DNA of 59,509 nucleotides from Pseudomonadota bacterium (GCA_021808365.1 JAKBBU010000005.1:1-59509), one strand, 5' to 3'; counted from the stretch's first letter, positions 1-9,240 are shown. The notes: generated from the sequence alone by a model not told the origin. A program made the numbers and translations.

Positions 1-56
1 CTATAGGAAATTTTTCTAAGAGGGTGTTATGATTGAAAAATACGTAAATTTTTATT

Positions 57-164
57 TTTATAGCATTTGTCATATTTATTAAATACAGAGAAAGCTGCGC
101 CAATACGTGTTGTGGTATTGGCGCAGCTTTCTCTGTATTTAATAAATATGACAAATGCTATAAA
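57..164. repeat. Perfect 50-bp inverted repeat with 8-nt loop (hairpin family A, copy 1)
   Basis: Arms 57-106 and 115-164 are perfect reverse complements; the loop is GTGTTGTG (107-114). It lies just downstream of the minus-strand ABC-F gene, where a terminator would sit, but neither side has a clear T-tract. A diverged copy with the same loop, up to its first base, lies at 11518-11605. The remainder of 1-201 shows no gene that I can support. Confidence 0.9.
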
Positions 165-201
165 CTGTTTAAAAAGTTTAGCCCTTACAGCAATGACGAT
201 G

Positions 202-2043
202 CTATCCCAACTCCTCACACAAACGTAACCATTGTGCCTCAATGGTTTCTTGTTTTATACGGCTTTCTTTTTGGTCAGCTAAGATCATTTCCACCTGTTT
301 AGGATCAGCGCCATTCTGGTATAACAGCGGATCAGCCAATTGATGTTCCAATTGTTTCAAGTGTTCATTGATTTGTGCTAATTGTATCTCGAGTTTTTTT
401 AATTGGTCCAGAGACGATTTTTTAATTGATGCAGGAGTATCGGAGGATTTCGTAAGTTCTTTTGGTAAATCTCTGCGAAATTCTTGAACCCAACGCTCAT
501 AATCGGCCAAGTCGCCATCAAAGGGTGTTACTTTTCCATGTGCAACCAATAAAAATTCATCTGCAGTTGTTCGCAATAAATGACGATCATGCGATACTAA
601 GACAACTGCCCCTTCATATTCTTGTAAGGCCAAGCTTAAGGCTGCCCGGATGTCGATATCGAGATGATTCGTGGGTTCATCGAGCAAGAGAAGATTGGGC
701 CGTTGGTAAATGATCATGGACAGGGCCAAGCGTGCTTTTTCACCGCCCGATAACGATCCGACGAGCTGAAACGCTTTATTATGATCAAAGGCAAACCGGC
801 CCAAATAGGTTCGAATTTGTTGTTCAGACAATTTAGGATCTAATCGATGTAAATGTAAAAAAGGTGTTGCAGCTAAATCAAGGTATTCAAGTTGATGCTG
901 CGCAAAATAACCAATTTCCAATTTTGGATGGGCCACAGATGATCCGCCGAGTGCAGGTAATTGGCCTGCAAGAAAAGTCATCAAGGTTGACTTTCCTGCG
1001 CCATTGACGCCGAGCAGGCCCAGTCGTGTGCCGGGGTTTAAACTAAAACTCACTTTATTTAAAATGATATTGCCATCGTAGCCCAGATCAATACGATCCA
1101 AAGCTAACAAGGGATTGCCACTTGCTTTGGGCGGATAAAATTCAATATGAAATTCTGATCGTGATTGAATCGCACTCAATTGAGGTAATTTTTCAAGGGC
1201 TTTCATGCGGCTTTGTGCTTGTTTTGCTTTTGAGGCTTTTGCTTTAAAGCGATCAATGAATGATTGCATATGTGCACGCGCACGTTCTTGTTTTTCATAA
1301 GCACTTTGTTGCAGTGCTAATTTTGAATCACGTTGTTCTTCAAAGCGGTCATAATTGCCTTTGTAAAAATTGAGCTGCTGATTTTCAACATGAATGATGT
1401 GATCAATCGTTTGATTTAAAAAATCACGATCATGCGAAATCAATAATAAAGTACCGGTATACGCATTCAACCATTTTTCAAGCCAAATGACGGCATCCAG
1501 ATCCAGGTGATTTGTGGGTTCATCCAGCAGTAATAATTGAGAACGGCACATGAGGGCGCGGGCGATGTTTAATCGAACACACCATCCGCCTGAAAAAGCG
1601 GAGACAGGTTTATTCATATCAACGACATGAAACCCAAGTCCATGCAACATGCCGGCTGCGCGTGAATGAGCGGTGTAACCGTCAATGGTCGCGATTTTTT
1701 CATGGATGTTTGCGATTTTCATGCCGTCATTATCTTCGAGGGCTTGTTCAAGGGCCTTTTCGAGTTCGGCGAGTTCGCGATCGCCCTGGATCACATAATC
1801 AACGGCAGACGTTGAAACGCGAGGTGTTTCTTGTTCCACATGCGCAATTGTCCAATGGTTGGGGATCTCAAGTTCACCCGCATCCACAGGGCCTCGATCG
1901 CAGAGCAAGCGAAAAAAGCTGGTTTTTCCACAGCCATTGGGGCCAATGATCCCAATTTTGTGGCGATCGTGAATATCGAGGCTGACGTCTTTGAGCAAGA
2001 GTTGCGTACTGCGACGTAGGGAAAGGTTTTTTAATCTAATCAT
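202..2043 (-). CDS. yheS: ABC-F family ATPase, YheS-like
   Basis: A soluble ABC-F protein of 613 aa. These proteins have two fused nucleotide-binding domains and no membrane domain, and act on ribosomes, in translation or antibiotic protection. NBD1 has Walker A GPNGCGKT (residues 34-41), signature FSGGW and Walker B LLLLDEPTNHLD. NBD2 has GVNGAGKST, LSGGEKARLAL and LLLLDEPTNHLDI. A charged helical linker rich in Lys, Ala and Gln separates them, and a coiled-coil tail ends the protein, as in YheS (about 637 aa). I chose the ATG at 2043 (MIRLKNLS) over an in-frame ATG 12 codons upstream because it gives the family N-terminus directly before the first NBD strand; no strong Shine-Dalgarno decides it. 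The subfamily assignment rests on length and layout. Confidence 0.9.
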   Translation of the reverse strand: MIRLKNLSLRRSTQLLLKDVSLDIHDRHKIGIIGPNGCGKTSFFRLLCDRGPVDAGELEIPNHWTIAHVEQETPRVSTSAVDYVIQGDRELAELEKALEQALEDNDGMKIANIHEKIATIDGYTAHSRAAGMLHGLGFHVVDMNKPVSAFSGGWCVRLNIARALMCRSQLLLLDEPTNHLDLDAVIWLEKWLNAYTGTLLLISHDRDFLNQTIDHIIHVENQQLNFYKGNYDRFEEQRDSKLALQQSAYEKQERARAHMQSFIDRFKAKASKAKQAQSRMKALEKLPQLSAIQSRSEFHIEFYPPKASGNPLLALDRIDLGYDGNIILNKVSFSLNPGTRLGLLGVNGAGKSTLMTFLAGQLPALGGSSVAHPKLEIGYFAQHQLEYLDLAATPFLHLHRLDPKLSEQQIRTYLGRFAFDHNKAFQLVGSLSGGEKARLALSMIIYQRPNLLLLDEPTNHLDIDIRAALSLALQEYEGAVVLVSHDRHLLRTTADEFLLVAHGKVTPFDGDLADYERWVQEFRRDLPKELTKSSDTPASIKKSSLDQLKKLEIQLAQINEHLKQLEHQLADPLLYQNGADPKQVEMILADQKESRIKQETIEAQWLRLCEELG

Positions 2044-2092
2044 TCGTGCATTATCCCAGATTGGGTTTATTATTGCCATTTATTCTGCATGA

Positions 2093-3259
2093 TTAAATCT
2101 CCCCCGACAAAATACCCGGTAAATCCCAGAGTGCATCTCGCAGAGGAATGACTTGAACCGTATCAAAATAATATCGGCGATCACCACCATAAATCAAAAA
2201 GAGTTTGGCTTCAGGATAATCTTTTTGAAATGAAAGTAACCCTTTTATATCGTACGAAGAAATATTTTTAGAACGCTTGATTTCAAAGGCAAGTAATCCT
2301 TGAGGGCCATGAATGACAAAATCAACTTCAATTCCTGTTGTGGTTCGCCAATAATAAAGTTGGTACTCAAGATCATAATAATCATTGATAGCTCGTAATG
2401 ATTGGAAAAAGAGTGTTTCTAGTGCAGCGCCCTCAATTTCAGCCTGCGTATCTGAAAAACCTTTCGGGCGTAAGGTTTGATAAACGCCGACATCAAAGTA
2501 ATAAAATTTAGGATGTTGCACAACTTGCCGTTTAGCTCTTTTGCTAAAAATAGGTAATCGAAAACCGAGAAGTAAATCATCCAAAATATCAAAATAATTA
2601 CTGACATTTTTTTGACTGGTATTGGTTTCTCTTGCAATAGCAGACATGTTGAGGATCTGCCCTTGTGAAAAGCTAGCCACTTCCAAAAATCGAGTAAATG
2701 TTGCTAAATTCCGCGTCAATCCTTCCTGCATAACTTCTTCACGCAAATAAGTGATCACATAAGCTTTTAGATAGGCTTTTGGATCGGGTTCTGAAAGCAA
2801 GGCAGGGAGCAAACCATGATTGAGGATGCGTGTCAGATCAAAACTTTTTCCTATTTCTTGTACGACCAGGGGATACATGTGGTACATGAGCGCTCTGCCG
2901 GCCAGCAAGTTAACACCTTGTTTGCGTAAGCTTCTTGCGCTTGAGCCTGTGAGAACAAAGGCATGGTGCTCTTTTTCAATGAGTCGATGAACTTCATTGA
3001 GCAGTTCAGGGATCCGTTGTACTTCGTCAAGTACAATCCAGTTTTTGTAGTTTTTAGGGATGAGATTTTCTAAGCCGCGCGGATGAGCCAGAAGTTGGGT
3101 ATAAACATCTGAGTCCAGTAGATCAAGGTAGAGCGCATCGCTTAAGTTTTCCTTGATCCAATAAGTTTTGCCTGTGCCTCTAGGTCCTAGGAGAAAAAAG
3201 CTTTTTTTATAGCTCAGTGGTTTTTTAAGGATTCTCGAAACCATTTTTCTATTTTCCAT
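2093..3259 (-). CDS. AAA ATPase with DUF4143 C-terminal domain
   Basis: A 388-aa protein of the AAA_14 plus DUF4143 type. Walker A is GPRGTGKT near residues 25-32, Walker B is WIVLDEVQRIP, and LTGSSAR follows as a sensor-like segment. The C-terminal half has the DUF4143 pattern, including a PD-(D/E)XK-like stretch (GIEVDFVI, then LLAFEIKRS), which suggests a nuclease-fold core. Members are common, scattered accessory ATPases of unknown cellular role. The ATG at 3259 has a second ATG five codons inside (3244) and neither has a convincing ribosome site. It sits upstream of the ABC-F gene on the same strand with a short gap. No function beyond ATP binding can be claimed. Confidence 0.85.
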   Translation of the reverse strand: MENRKMVSRILKKPLSYKKSFFLLGPRGTGKTYWIKENLSDALYLDLLDSDVYTQLLAHPRGLENLIPKNYKNWIVLDEVQRIPELLNEVHRLIEKEHHAFVLTGSSARSLRKQGVNLLAGRALMYHMYPLVVQEIGKSFDLTRILNHGLLPALLSEPDPKAYLKAYVITYLREEVMQEGLTRNLATFTRFLEVASFSQGQILNMSAIARETNTSQKNVSNYFDILDDLLLGFRLPIFSKRAKRQVVQHPKFYYFDVGVYQTLRPKGFSDTQAEIEGAALETLFFQSLRAINDYYDLEYQLYYWRTTTGIEVDFVIHGPQGLLAFEIKRSKNISSYDIKGLLSFQKDYPEAKLFLIYGGDRRYYFDTVQVIPLRDALWDLPGILSGEI

Positions 3260-3388
3260 GGTTTTTTAGAAAAAGCGATTCTAAAAAAGAGTCTAGGGTG
3301 TTTTTTGGGAGATGTCAAATTAACTGAATGGACATAATCTGGATTCGCCCCACATCTAGCGTTCTCCATCAAATTTTGTTAGCCTAAT

Positions 3389-3404
3389 CCTCCTGCAAAG
3401 GAGG
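3389..3404 (+). promoter_or_regulatory. Shine-Dalgarno-sequestering hairpin of the MoxR operon
   Basis: CCTCCT (3389-3394), a GCAA tetraloop (3395-3398) and AGGAGG (3399-3404) form a perfect 6-bp stem capped by a GNRA loop. The 3' arm is the whole Shine-Dalgarno of the MoxR gene, whose ATG is at 3409. Folding would hide the ribosome site of the first gene of the operon. Confidence 0.65.
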
Positions 3405-3408
3405 AAAC

Positions 3409-4398
3409 ATGGAAAAAACGCTAGAGCGGACATCGACCAGCCGACCGCTGATTTTGAAACTTAAGGAACATTTACAGCAACGGATCCTCGGCCAAGAGCG
3501 GCTTGTTGATCGACTTCTTATTACTCTCCTATCGGATGGCCATCTTCTGGTCGAGGGTGCGCCAGGACTGGCAAAAACGAAAGCAATCAAAGAGTTAAGT
3601 GCTGGGATCGAAGCAGATTTTCATCGGATTCAATTCACGCCCGATCTCTTGCCTGCTGATCTGACGGGCACTGAAATTTATCGTCCGCAAGATGGATCCT
3701 TTCGTTTTGAACAAGGGCCTATTTTTCACCACTTTATTCTAGCTGACGAAATCAACCGTGCACCCGCCAAGGTTCAATCGGCATTGCTCGAAGCCATGGC
3801 TGAACGGCAAGTGACGATTGGTCATACAACCTATGGCTTACCAGATCTTTTTCTTGTGATGGCCACACAAAATCCTATTGAACAAGAAGGGACTTACCCA
3901 CTGCCTGAAGCACAATTGGATCGTTTTCTTATGTATGTGCGTGTGGATTATCCCAATGTCGCAACAGAACGCGCGATCCTGCATTTAGCTCGAGAAGAAG
4001 CTTTACGTGGACATGCTCAAATGCCGTCAATGCCCTTTGTTGATGAATTAGCGATTCACCAAGCGCGGCGGGAAATTTTAAATTTACACATGGTGCAATC
4101 TCTCGAAGAATACATCGTGCAACTCGTGATGGCGACGCGTGATTTGAGTGTATATGGCAGCGATTTAGCATCCCATTTGCGTTACGGTGCAAGCCCACGT
4201 GCAACACTCGCGCTTGATCGTTGTTCGCGAGCCCATGCTTGGCTGCGTGGTCGCGATTATGTTTCACCCGATGATATTCTTGCGATTGTGCATGATGTGT
4301 TACGCCATCGTCTCGTACTCAGTTATGAAGCGCGAGCAGAAGGTATCGATACGGATCGCGTGATCACCGAAATTTTAAATCGCGTCGCGATACCTTAA
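3409..4398 (+). CDS. MoxR-family AAA+ ATPase
   Basis: A 329-aa AAA+ chaperone-like ATPase of the MoxR family. Such proteins work with VWA-domain proteins in maturation or stress tolerance of the envelope. Walker A is GAPGLAKT (residues 50-57), Walker B is FILADEINRAP, and the stretch MATQNPIEQEGTYPLPEAQL is the family hallmark around sensor 1; a lid domain follows. The start is fixed by AGGAGG four bases before the ATG. It heads a run of genes (DUF58, DUF4381, two VWA, TPR) in the order usual for this system in proteobacteria, so the partners are encoded directly downstream. The hairpin over its ribosome site suggests translational control. Confidence 0.93.
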   Translation: MEKTLERTSTSRPLILKLKEHLQQRILGQERLVDRLLITLLSDGHLLVEGAPGLAKTKAIKELSAGIEADFHRIQFTPDLLPADLTGTEIYRPQDGSFRFEQGPIFHHFILADEINRAPAKVQSALLEAMAERQVTIGHTTYGLPDLFLVMATQNPIEQEGTYPLPEAQLDRFLMYVRVDYPNVATERAILHLAREEALRGHAQMPSMPFVDELAIHQARREILNLHMVQSLEEYIVQLVMATRDLSVYGSDLASHLRYGASPRATLALDRCSRAHAWLRGRDYVSPDDILAIVHDVLRHRLVLSYEARAEGIDTDRVITEILNRVAIP

Positions 4399-4409
4399 AC
4401 GGACTTGTT

Positions 4410-5297
4410 ATGCTCAAAGGAACGACAGTCGATTTACAACAATTATTGAAACTTCGCTCTTATGCACAAGGGATTGATTTATTGCGCGGCAAACAAGTTG
4501 CCAGCCAACGTCATGGGATTGACGTGTCAGGATTTCGGGGGCGCGGGATGGATTTTGACGAAGTTCGGGTCTATCAACCTGGCGACGAAATGCGCCATGT
4601 GCATTGGCGTGTCACAGCAAAAACTGGCGTGCCACATACTAAACTCTACCGAGAAGAACGCGAACGGCCCTTAATGGTCATTGTCGACTATAGTGCTACG
4701 ATGCGGTTTGCAACACGAGTTGCTTATAAATCGGTGATTGCCGCTGAAGCTGCAAGCTTGATCGCTTGGGCCGGTGTTGCACAAGGTTATCGTACAGGTG
4801 GGCTTGTGTTTAATGGCGAACAACAATGGGAATCTCCACTGTGTTCACGTGAACAAGGAGCTGTGTCTATTTTAAAATTACTTGCGCAATCGTCAGGCAA
4901 ACTCCAAATAGGTGGATTATCATCCGCCTTGAAAACAGTGCAACGTTCTGTGCGTCCGGGCACAGTGATTTTTATATTAAGCGATTTTCAGCACATCGAT
5001 CATGAAATAGAGCAATCTTTTTCACAATTGGCCGATCATCACGAATTAGTGGTGGGTTTTATTTACGATCCCATCGAACAAGAACTTCCACCGGCTGATC
5101 AATATGGTTTTGCAAAGAATGACATGATTCTTAGCATTGACACAGGTAACGGCCGATTACGATCAGAATATCGCGCGCAATTTGATGCACATAGAGATGC
5201 TTTAAAAAAAATGTGTGCTAAATGCGGTATTTCTTTTTTAGAATTACCCACAGACCAAGAGGTTCGAAAAAAGTTACAACAGCGAGGGCAAGGATGA
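4410..5297 (+). CDS. DUF58 domain protein
   Basis: A 295-aa protein with the DUF58 signature near residues 40-70: SGFRGRGMDFDEVR followed by YQPGDEMRHVHWR. A VWA-like fold follows (LMVIVDYSATMRF as the first strand with a degenerate metal site, later VIFILSDF). DUF58 proteins are constant neighbours of MoxR ATPases and are thought to act with them at the membrane, but their biochemical role is not established. The gene starts 12 nt after the MoxR stop. Its own stop overlaps the next start (ATGA at 5294-5297), so translation is probably coupled. Confidence 0.9.
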   Translation: MLKGTTVDLQQLLKLRSYAQGIDLLRGKQVASQRHGIDVSGFRGRGMDFDEVRVYQPGDEMRHVHWRVTAKTGVPHTKLYREERERPLMVIVDYSATMRFATRVAYKSVIAAEAASLIAWAGVAQGYRTGGLVFNGEQQWESPLCSREQGAVSILKLLAQSSGKLQIGGLSSALKTVQRSVRPGTVIFILSDFQHIDHEIEQSFSQLADHHELVVGFIYDPIEQELPPADQYGFAKNDMILSIDTGNGRLRSEYRAQFDAHRDALKKMCAKCGISFLELPTDQEVRKKLQQRGQG

Positions 5298-5767
5298 ATA
5301 ATACTGATCCATTAAGCACACTCAAAGATCTTCACTTACCCGCCTCAATTGGCTTTTGGTACCCAGCTTGGGGATGGTGGGTTTTAGCCGCGCTCATCTT
5401 GCTGATTGCTGCCTATGTCGGTGGACGATTTTATATAAAATGGCAGCATAATTGGGAGCGCCGTGGCGCATTGCGGGAGCTTGAAGAATTACGGAAATGC
5501 TATCTGGAAAGTCGAAACCTGCATTATGTAAGCCAAGCCGCGATTCTATTAAAGCGTGTCAGTTTGCATTATTTTCCAGCTGAAGAAGTTGCAGGATTGT
5601 CGAGCGGTGAATGGCTTAAATTTCTTAATCGCACAGCGAAGACGGATATTTTTTCAGGAGAAGTGGGCGAATTATTGTTGACAGTTCCTTATCAAGCAAT
5701 TTCTGAGTGGGATGCGACGGCCGTCTTTAATGCGGTGGAGGTTTGGATTCGGGAGAGCGAATGTTAA
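5294..5767 (+). CDS. DUF4381 membrane protein
   Basis: A 157-aa protein with one transmembrane helix (about residues 20-45, after the DUF4381-like opening LKDLHLPASIGFWYPAWGWW) and a cytoplasmic helical domain. It matches DUF4381, the small protein regularly found between DUF58 and the VWA genes in MoxR operons. The ATG at 5294 overlaps the DUF58 stop and is preceded by GAGGGCAAGG. An upstream in-frame start would lie inside DUF58 and was not used. It ends by overlapping the next gene by seven bases. Role: inferred membrane adaptor of the complex. Confidence 0.85.
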   Translation: MNNTDPLSTLKDLHLPASIGFWYPAWGWWVLAALILLIAAYVGGRFYIKWQHNWERRGALRELEELRKCYLESRNLHYVSQAAILLKRVSLHYFPAEEVAGLSSGEWLKFLNRTAKTDIFSGEVGELLLTVPYQAISEWDATAVFNAVEVWIRESEC

Positions 5768-6861
5768 GCCTTGCATATCCTTGGGTTCTCTTATTATTAC
5801 CATTGGCCTGGTTGGTACGTAGGTTTATTCCTCCAGCACCGCCTCGTTTGCAAACAGCCTTATCCGTGCCTTTTTTTAATCGAATTGCAGCTTTATCAAA
5901 AGTCGGCCTATCGTCGCCACAAGTAAAAAAATACAAGCTTATTTTGGTTTATGTGATTTGGATCTTATTGGTGTTTGCAGCCAGTGGCCCGCAATGGGTA
6001 GGTGCGCCGGTTCATTTACCAAAAAGTGGCCGTAATATCATGCTGATCGTCGATTTATCTGGTAGCATGCAGGTCCCTGATCTAACCTTGCAGGGGACAC
6101 CTTCAACGCGTTTGGATGTTGTAAAATCAGTTGCAGAACAATTTATTCACGATCGCGTGGGTGATCGACTTGGCCTGGTTTTATTTGGCGCACGAGCTTA
6201 CCTTCAAACACCACTGACATTTGATCGTCAAACCGTCAGTGACATGCTCAATGATGCAACATTGGGCTTGGCGGGAGATCAAACTGCCATTGGTGATGCT
6301 GTGGGATTAGCCGTAAAATCACTATTACAAGTGCCTAAAAGCAGCCGGGTGATTGTGTTATTAACCGATGGGGGCAATAATGCCGGTACCTTATTACCAC
6401 TACAAGCAGCAAGGTTAGCTACACAAGCAGGCATTAAAATTTATACAATTGGTATCGGTGCCGATAGCCTCGTTGTTCAAAGTACATTGGGACCAAAAGT
6501 GATCAATCCTTCATCGGATTTAGATCAAAATACCTTAAAGCAAATGGCGGATATGACAGGCGGGCTTTTTTTTCGCGCAAAAGATACAAGTCAATTAAAG
6601 GCAGCATACGCAACATTGGATCGGGTTGAACCTGTTGCAAGCGGCGCGGGTATTTTTCGGCCGACTAAAACATTCTTCCAATGGCCATTGAGTATGGCCT
6701 TTTTGTTAGCACTGAGTTTATGGGCTTCTAAATTGTCGATTTTTGCACAATTTCTGCCTCGCATGTCATTTTCTATGGCTCGAACGATATTTACTTTGAA
6801 TGTGCGCAAAATTTTTGGTTTGGAAAAAAAATTAATTGAGAAAAAAAGAGGTGCCCTATGA
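5761..6861 (+). CDS. VWA-domain membrane protein, BatA-like
   Basis: A 366-aa protein: an N-terminal helix (SLAYPWVLLLLPLAWLV), a second helix near residues 60-80, a von Willebrand A domain with an intact MIDAS motif DLSGS at residues 98-102, and a C-terminal helix near residue 310. This is the BatA/aerotolerance layout: VWA domain in the periplasm, anchored at both ends. I chose the ATG at 5761, which follows GGGAGAG, rather than an in-frame ATG 18 bases upstream inside the previous gene. Its stop overlaps the next gene (ATGA). It likely binds a divalent cation and partner proteins and is acted on by the MoxR ATPase. Confidence 0.88.
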   Translation: MLSLAYPWVLLLLPLAWLVRRFIPPAPPRLQTALSVPFFNRIAALSKVGLSSPQVKKYKLILVYVIWILLVFAASGPQWVGAPVHLPKSGRNIMLIVDLSGSMQVPDLTLQGTPSTRLDVVKSVAEQFIHDRVGDRLGLVLFGARAYLQTPLTFDRQTVSDMLNDATLGLAGDQTAIGDAVGLAVKSLLQVPKSSRVIVLLTDGGNNAGTLLPLQAARLATQAGIKIYTIGIGADSLVVQSTLGPKVINPSSDLDQNTLKQMADMTGGLFFRAKDTSQLKAAYATLDRVEPVASGAGIFRPTKTFFQWPLSMAFLLALSLWASKLSIFAQFLPRMSFSMARTIFTLNVRKIFGLEKKLIEKKRGAL

Positions 6862-7850
6862 TCAGCACCCTGCATTTTTTAAGACCTTGGTGGTTTTTGG
6901 CGCTCTTGCCATTTTTCTATCTTTTTTTCTGTCATTGTCGCGAACGTCATCGAGCAGGGGCTTGGGAAAAAGCCTGTGATCCTGAACTATTATCACATTT
7001 AGTGGTCAACCCAAAACAAGCTAAACATCAATGGTCATTGGTCTTCATTGTGTTAACTGGATTATTCACAATTCTTGCGCTCTGCGGACCGAGTGTGAAA
7101 TCGATTCCTGCACCGGTGTATAGCATCAACGATGCGCGTGTGATTGCGCTTGATTTATCGCCGACACTCAATGCAACGGATCTCGTCCCTTCACGTTTAG
7201 TGCGTGCACGCTATAAGGTTTTGGATCTGTTAAAACAGGCCGAAGGTCAAACAGGATTGGTAGCGTTTACCAGTGAAGCATATACCGTTTCACCATTAAC
7301 GCGTGATACGAATACGATGGCAGCGATGGTGAATGATTTAAGTCCTGAGATCATGCCCGTGACGGGCGAAAGTATTCAAGCGGCATTGGTACAAGCCAAA
7401 AGCTTATTTCAACAAAGCGGGCAGTCCCGTGGCTCAGTCATTTTAGTCACAGATGCTGATCCCACTTCGGATGATTTAGCCATGGCGAAGCAAATGAATC
7501 AGGATGGATTTAAAATTTCAGTGCTGGGTGTGGGGACGCCAAAAGGTTCTGCAATTCCAACCTCAAATGGTTATTTAAAAAATGATGATGATCAATTGGC
7601 CTGGAGTACGTTAAATGAAACGGCATTGAGTACACTTGCCGCAGCAGGTGGAGGGGTTTATAGAACGATCACTGATAATGATGCGGATGTTCGTGCTTTA
7701 TTAAACACGAATCATTCTCAAACGGAGACAAAAAAAACGAATGAAAGTGCCGATATTTTTATTGATGCTGGGATTTGGTTCGTTTTTTTATTATTGCCCT
7801 TGATGTTATTAGTTTTGAGACGAGGTTGGTTAGAGGAGTTAATCAGGTGA
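6858..7850 (+). CDS. VWA-domain membrane protein, BatB-like
   Basis: A 330-aa second VWA protein. It has an N-terminal helix (FLRPWWFLALLPFFYLFF), another near residues 55-75, the VWA core, and a C-terminal helix before the end. The metal-site motif is DLSPT at residues 99-103, departing from DxSxS at the last position (Thr for Ser), so cation binding may still be possible. Start and stop both overlap neighbours (ATGA at 6858; stop 7848-7850 shares bases with the next GTG). It pairs with the preceding VWA gene as BatA/BatB do elsewhere. Confidence 0.86.
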   Translation: MISTLHFLRPWWFLALLPFFYLFFCHCRERHRAGAWEKACDPELLSHLVVNPKQAKHQWSLVFIVLTGLFTILALCGPSVKSIPAPVYSINDARVIALDLSPTLNATDLVPSRLVRARYKVLDLLKQAEGQTGLVAFTSEAYTVSPLTRDTNTMAAMVNDLSPEIMPVTGESIQAALVQAKSLFQQSGQSRGSVILVTDADPTSDDLAMAKQMNQDGFKISVLGVGTPKGSAIPTSNGYLKNDDDQLAWSTLNETALSTLAAAGGGVYRTITDNDADVRALLNTNHSQTETKKTNESADIFIDAGIWFVFLLLPLMLLVLRRGWLEELIR

Positions 7851-8689
7851 TTGCTTCTAAGTTTATTTTTTTTACAATACTTGTTTTTTTTCCTTTGCTA
7901 TCACAAGCATCACCTTGGACTAATCTTTGGTTGCGGCCTGATCAACAAGCAGCCCGTTTGTTGAGTCACAACCAACCCCAGGAAGCAGCTCAAAAATTTG
8001 AGGATCCCGCGTGGCGGGCGGTGGCGGAATATCGGGCTGGTGATTATGATGCGGCATTAAAGGATTTTTCGCGATTGGATACAACGGATTCTAATTATAA
8101 TCGGGGCAATACGTTGGCACAGTTGGGGCGGTATCAAGATGCCCTAGCGGCCTATGATCAAAGTTTAAAGCAAGATCCTAAGAACAAGGATGCGCAATAT
8201 AATCGAGCCATCGTTGAGAAATTATTGCAACAGCCTCATCAGCAAGATCAACCTTCTCAGAATGATTCTTCGAAAAATAAAGATTCAAGTCAAAAGTCCG
8301 ATAAAAATGGATCTCAAAAACCTTCATCGCCGAATCAAAAAAATCCTCCTGATCCGTCGCAACAACATTCTCCGCCCGATCAACCGCCTCAGCCATCTCA
8401 AAATAATCAGTCATCGTCTGATCAAGGCAATCAAAAGCAAGATCAAAATCAAACGAATCCTTCACAGAATAAGGCTCAGAATGAGGTGCAAAATCAGGTC
8501 CAGCAAAACGATCAACAAGAGGGGCAGTCAGAAGCGGCTAAACAAACATCAGCATCTGCGTTGCAAAATCCTCAGCAAGAGCAGGCCATGCAGCAATGGT
8601 TACAAAGTATTCCCGATGATCCAGGTGGTTTATTACGCCAGAAATTTTTGAGGGACCATCAACAAAAGATGACACAATCTGGGGTTTAA
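7847..8689 (+). CDS. TPR protein with signal peptide and Gln/Asn/Ser-rich tail, BatC/BatE-like
   Basis: A 280-aa exported protein. I chose the GTG at 7847, which overlaps the previous stop and follows GAGGAG at a good distance; it gives a clean signal peptide (IFFTILVFFPLLSQA). TPR repeats follow (YRAGDYDAALKDFSRL, then GRYQDALAAYDQSLKQDP). About 110 residues of Gln, Asn, Ser, Pro and Asp-rich low complexity come next, and then a short conserved-looking end (WLQSIPDDPGGLLRQKF) that is typical of the TPR member of MoxR/VWA operons. The tail is probably disordered and periplasmic. Confidence 0.85.
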   Translation: MIASKFIFFTILVFFPLLSQASPWTNLWLRPDQQAARLLSHNQPQEAAQKFEDPAWRAVAEYRAGDYDAALKDFSRLDTTDSNYNRGNTLAQLGRYQDALAAYDQSLKQDPKNKDAQYNRAIVEKLLQQPHQQDQPSQNDSSKNKDSSQKSDKNGSQKPSSPNQKNPPDPSQQHSPPDQPPQPSQNNQSSSDQGNQKQDQNQTNPSQNKAQNEVQNQVQQNDQQEGQSEAAKQTSASALQNPQQEQAMQQWLQSIPDDPGGLLRQKFLRDHQQKMTQSGV

Positions 8690-8691
8690 TA

Positions 8692-9213
8692 GTGAATTAC
8701 ACACAAAAAATTAGATCAATTCATGAAGAACTAGGTATCCCTCAACATTATGCAAAAGAACGAGGATTAACACTTCAGGTTGAAGCAGAAACACTGGAGT
8801 TAGTTGAAACACGAGAAGGCCGAGAATTTCATTTAATTCCTGAAGCAGCACAGTCTTGGGTTAAGCTGAAAACAGCTGCAGAACGCGAACAGATTATTTT
8901 GCAAGTAGGTTCTGCATTTCGCAGTGTGGATCGTCAAGTTCAATTGGTGCGAGGAAAGTTAGAGCGCGGCCTGGCCCTCGATGAAATTCTTCGTGCCCTG
9001 GCAGCGCCCGGTTACAGTGAACATCACACAGGTCGCGCTGTGGATGTGATCACAGTTGATTCCGCACCTTTTTTAGAAGAATTTGAAAAAAGCGAGGCAT
9101 TTGCTTGGTTACAAGCAAATGCACAACGCTATCATTTTTTCTTGTCGTTTCCTCGCAATAACACCCATGGGATCATGTATGAACCTTGGCATTGGTGTTA
9201 CGCTTTGGAGTAA
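8692..9213 (+). CDS. VanY-type D-alanyl-D-alanine carboxypeptidase (M15B)
   Basis: A 173-aa zinc peptidase of the M15B family, which trims the terminal D-Ala from peptidoglycan stem peptides. The family motifs are visible: VGSAFRSVDRQ (substrate/Arg region), SEHHTGRAVDV (zinc His and Asp) and EPWHW (catalytic Glu and zinc His). There is no signal peptide or membrane helix, so it is either cytosolic or exported by another route. The GTG start at 8692 lies 2 nt after the TPR stop with GGGG upstream, so it is co-transcribed with the MoxR operon. Confidence 0.9.
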   Translation: MNYTQKIRSIHEELGIPQHYAKERGLTLQVEAETLELVETREGREFHLIPEAAQSWVKLKTAAEREQIILQVGSAFRSVDRQVQLVRGKLERGLALDEILRALAAPGYSEHHTGRAVDVITVDSAPFLEEFEKSEAFAWLQANAQRYHFFLSFPRNNTHGIMYEPWHWCYALE

Positions 9214-9240
9214 TACGGTCTGCATTCTTAAATGCGGACA

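Noticed and set aside
3929..4267. A 112-codon minus-strand frame
   Set aside because: Antisense of the MoxR gene; composition typical of a shadow frame and no ribosome site.
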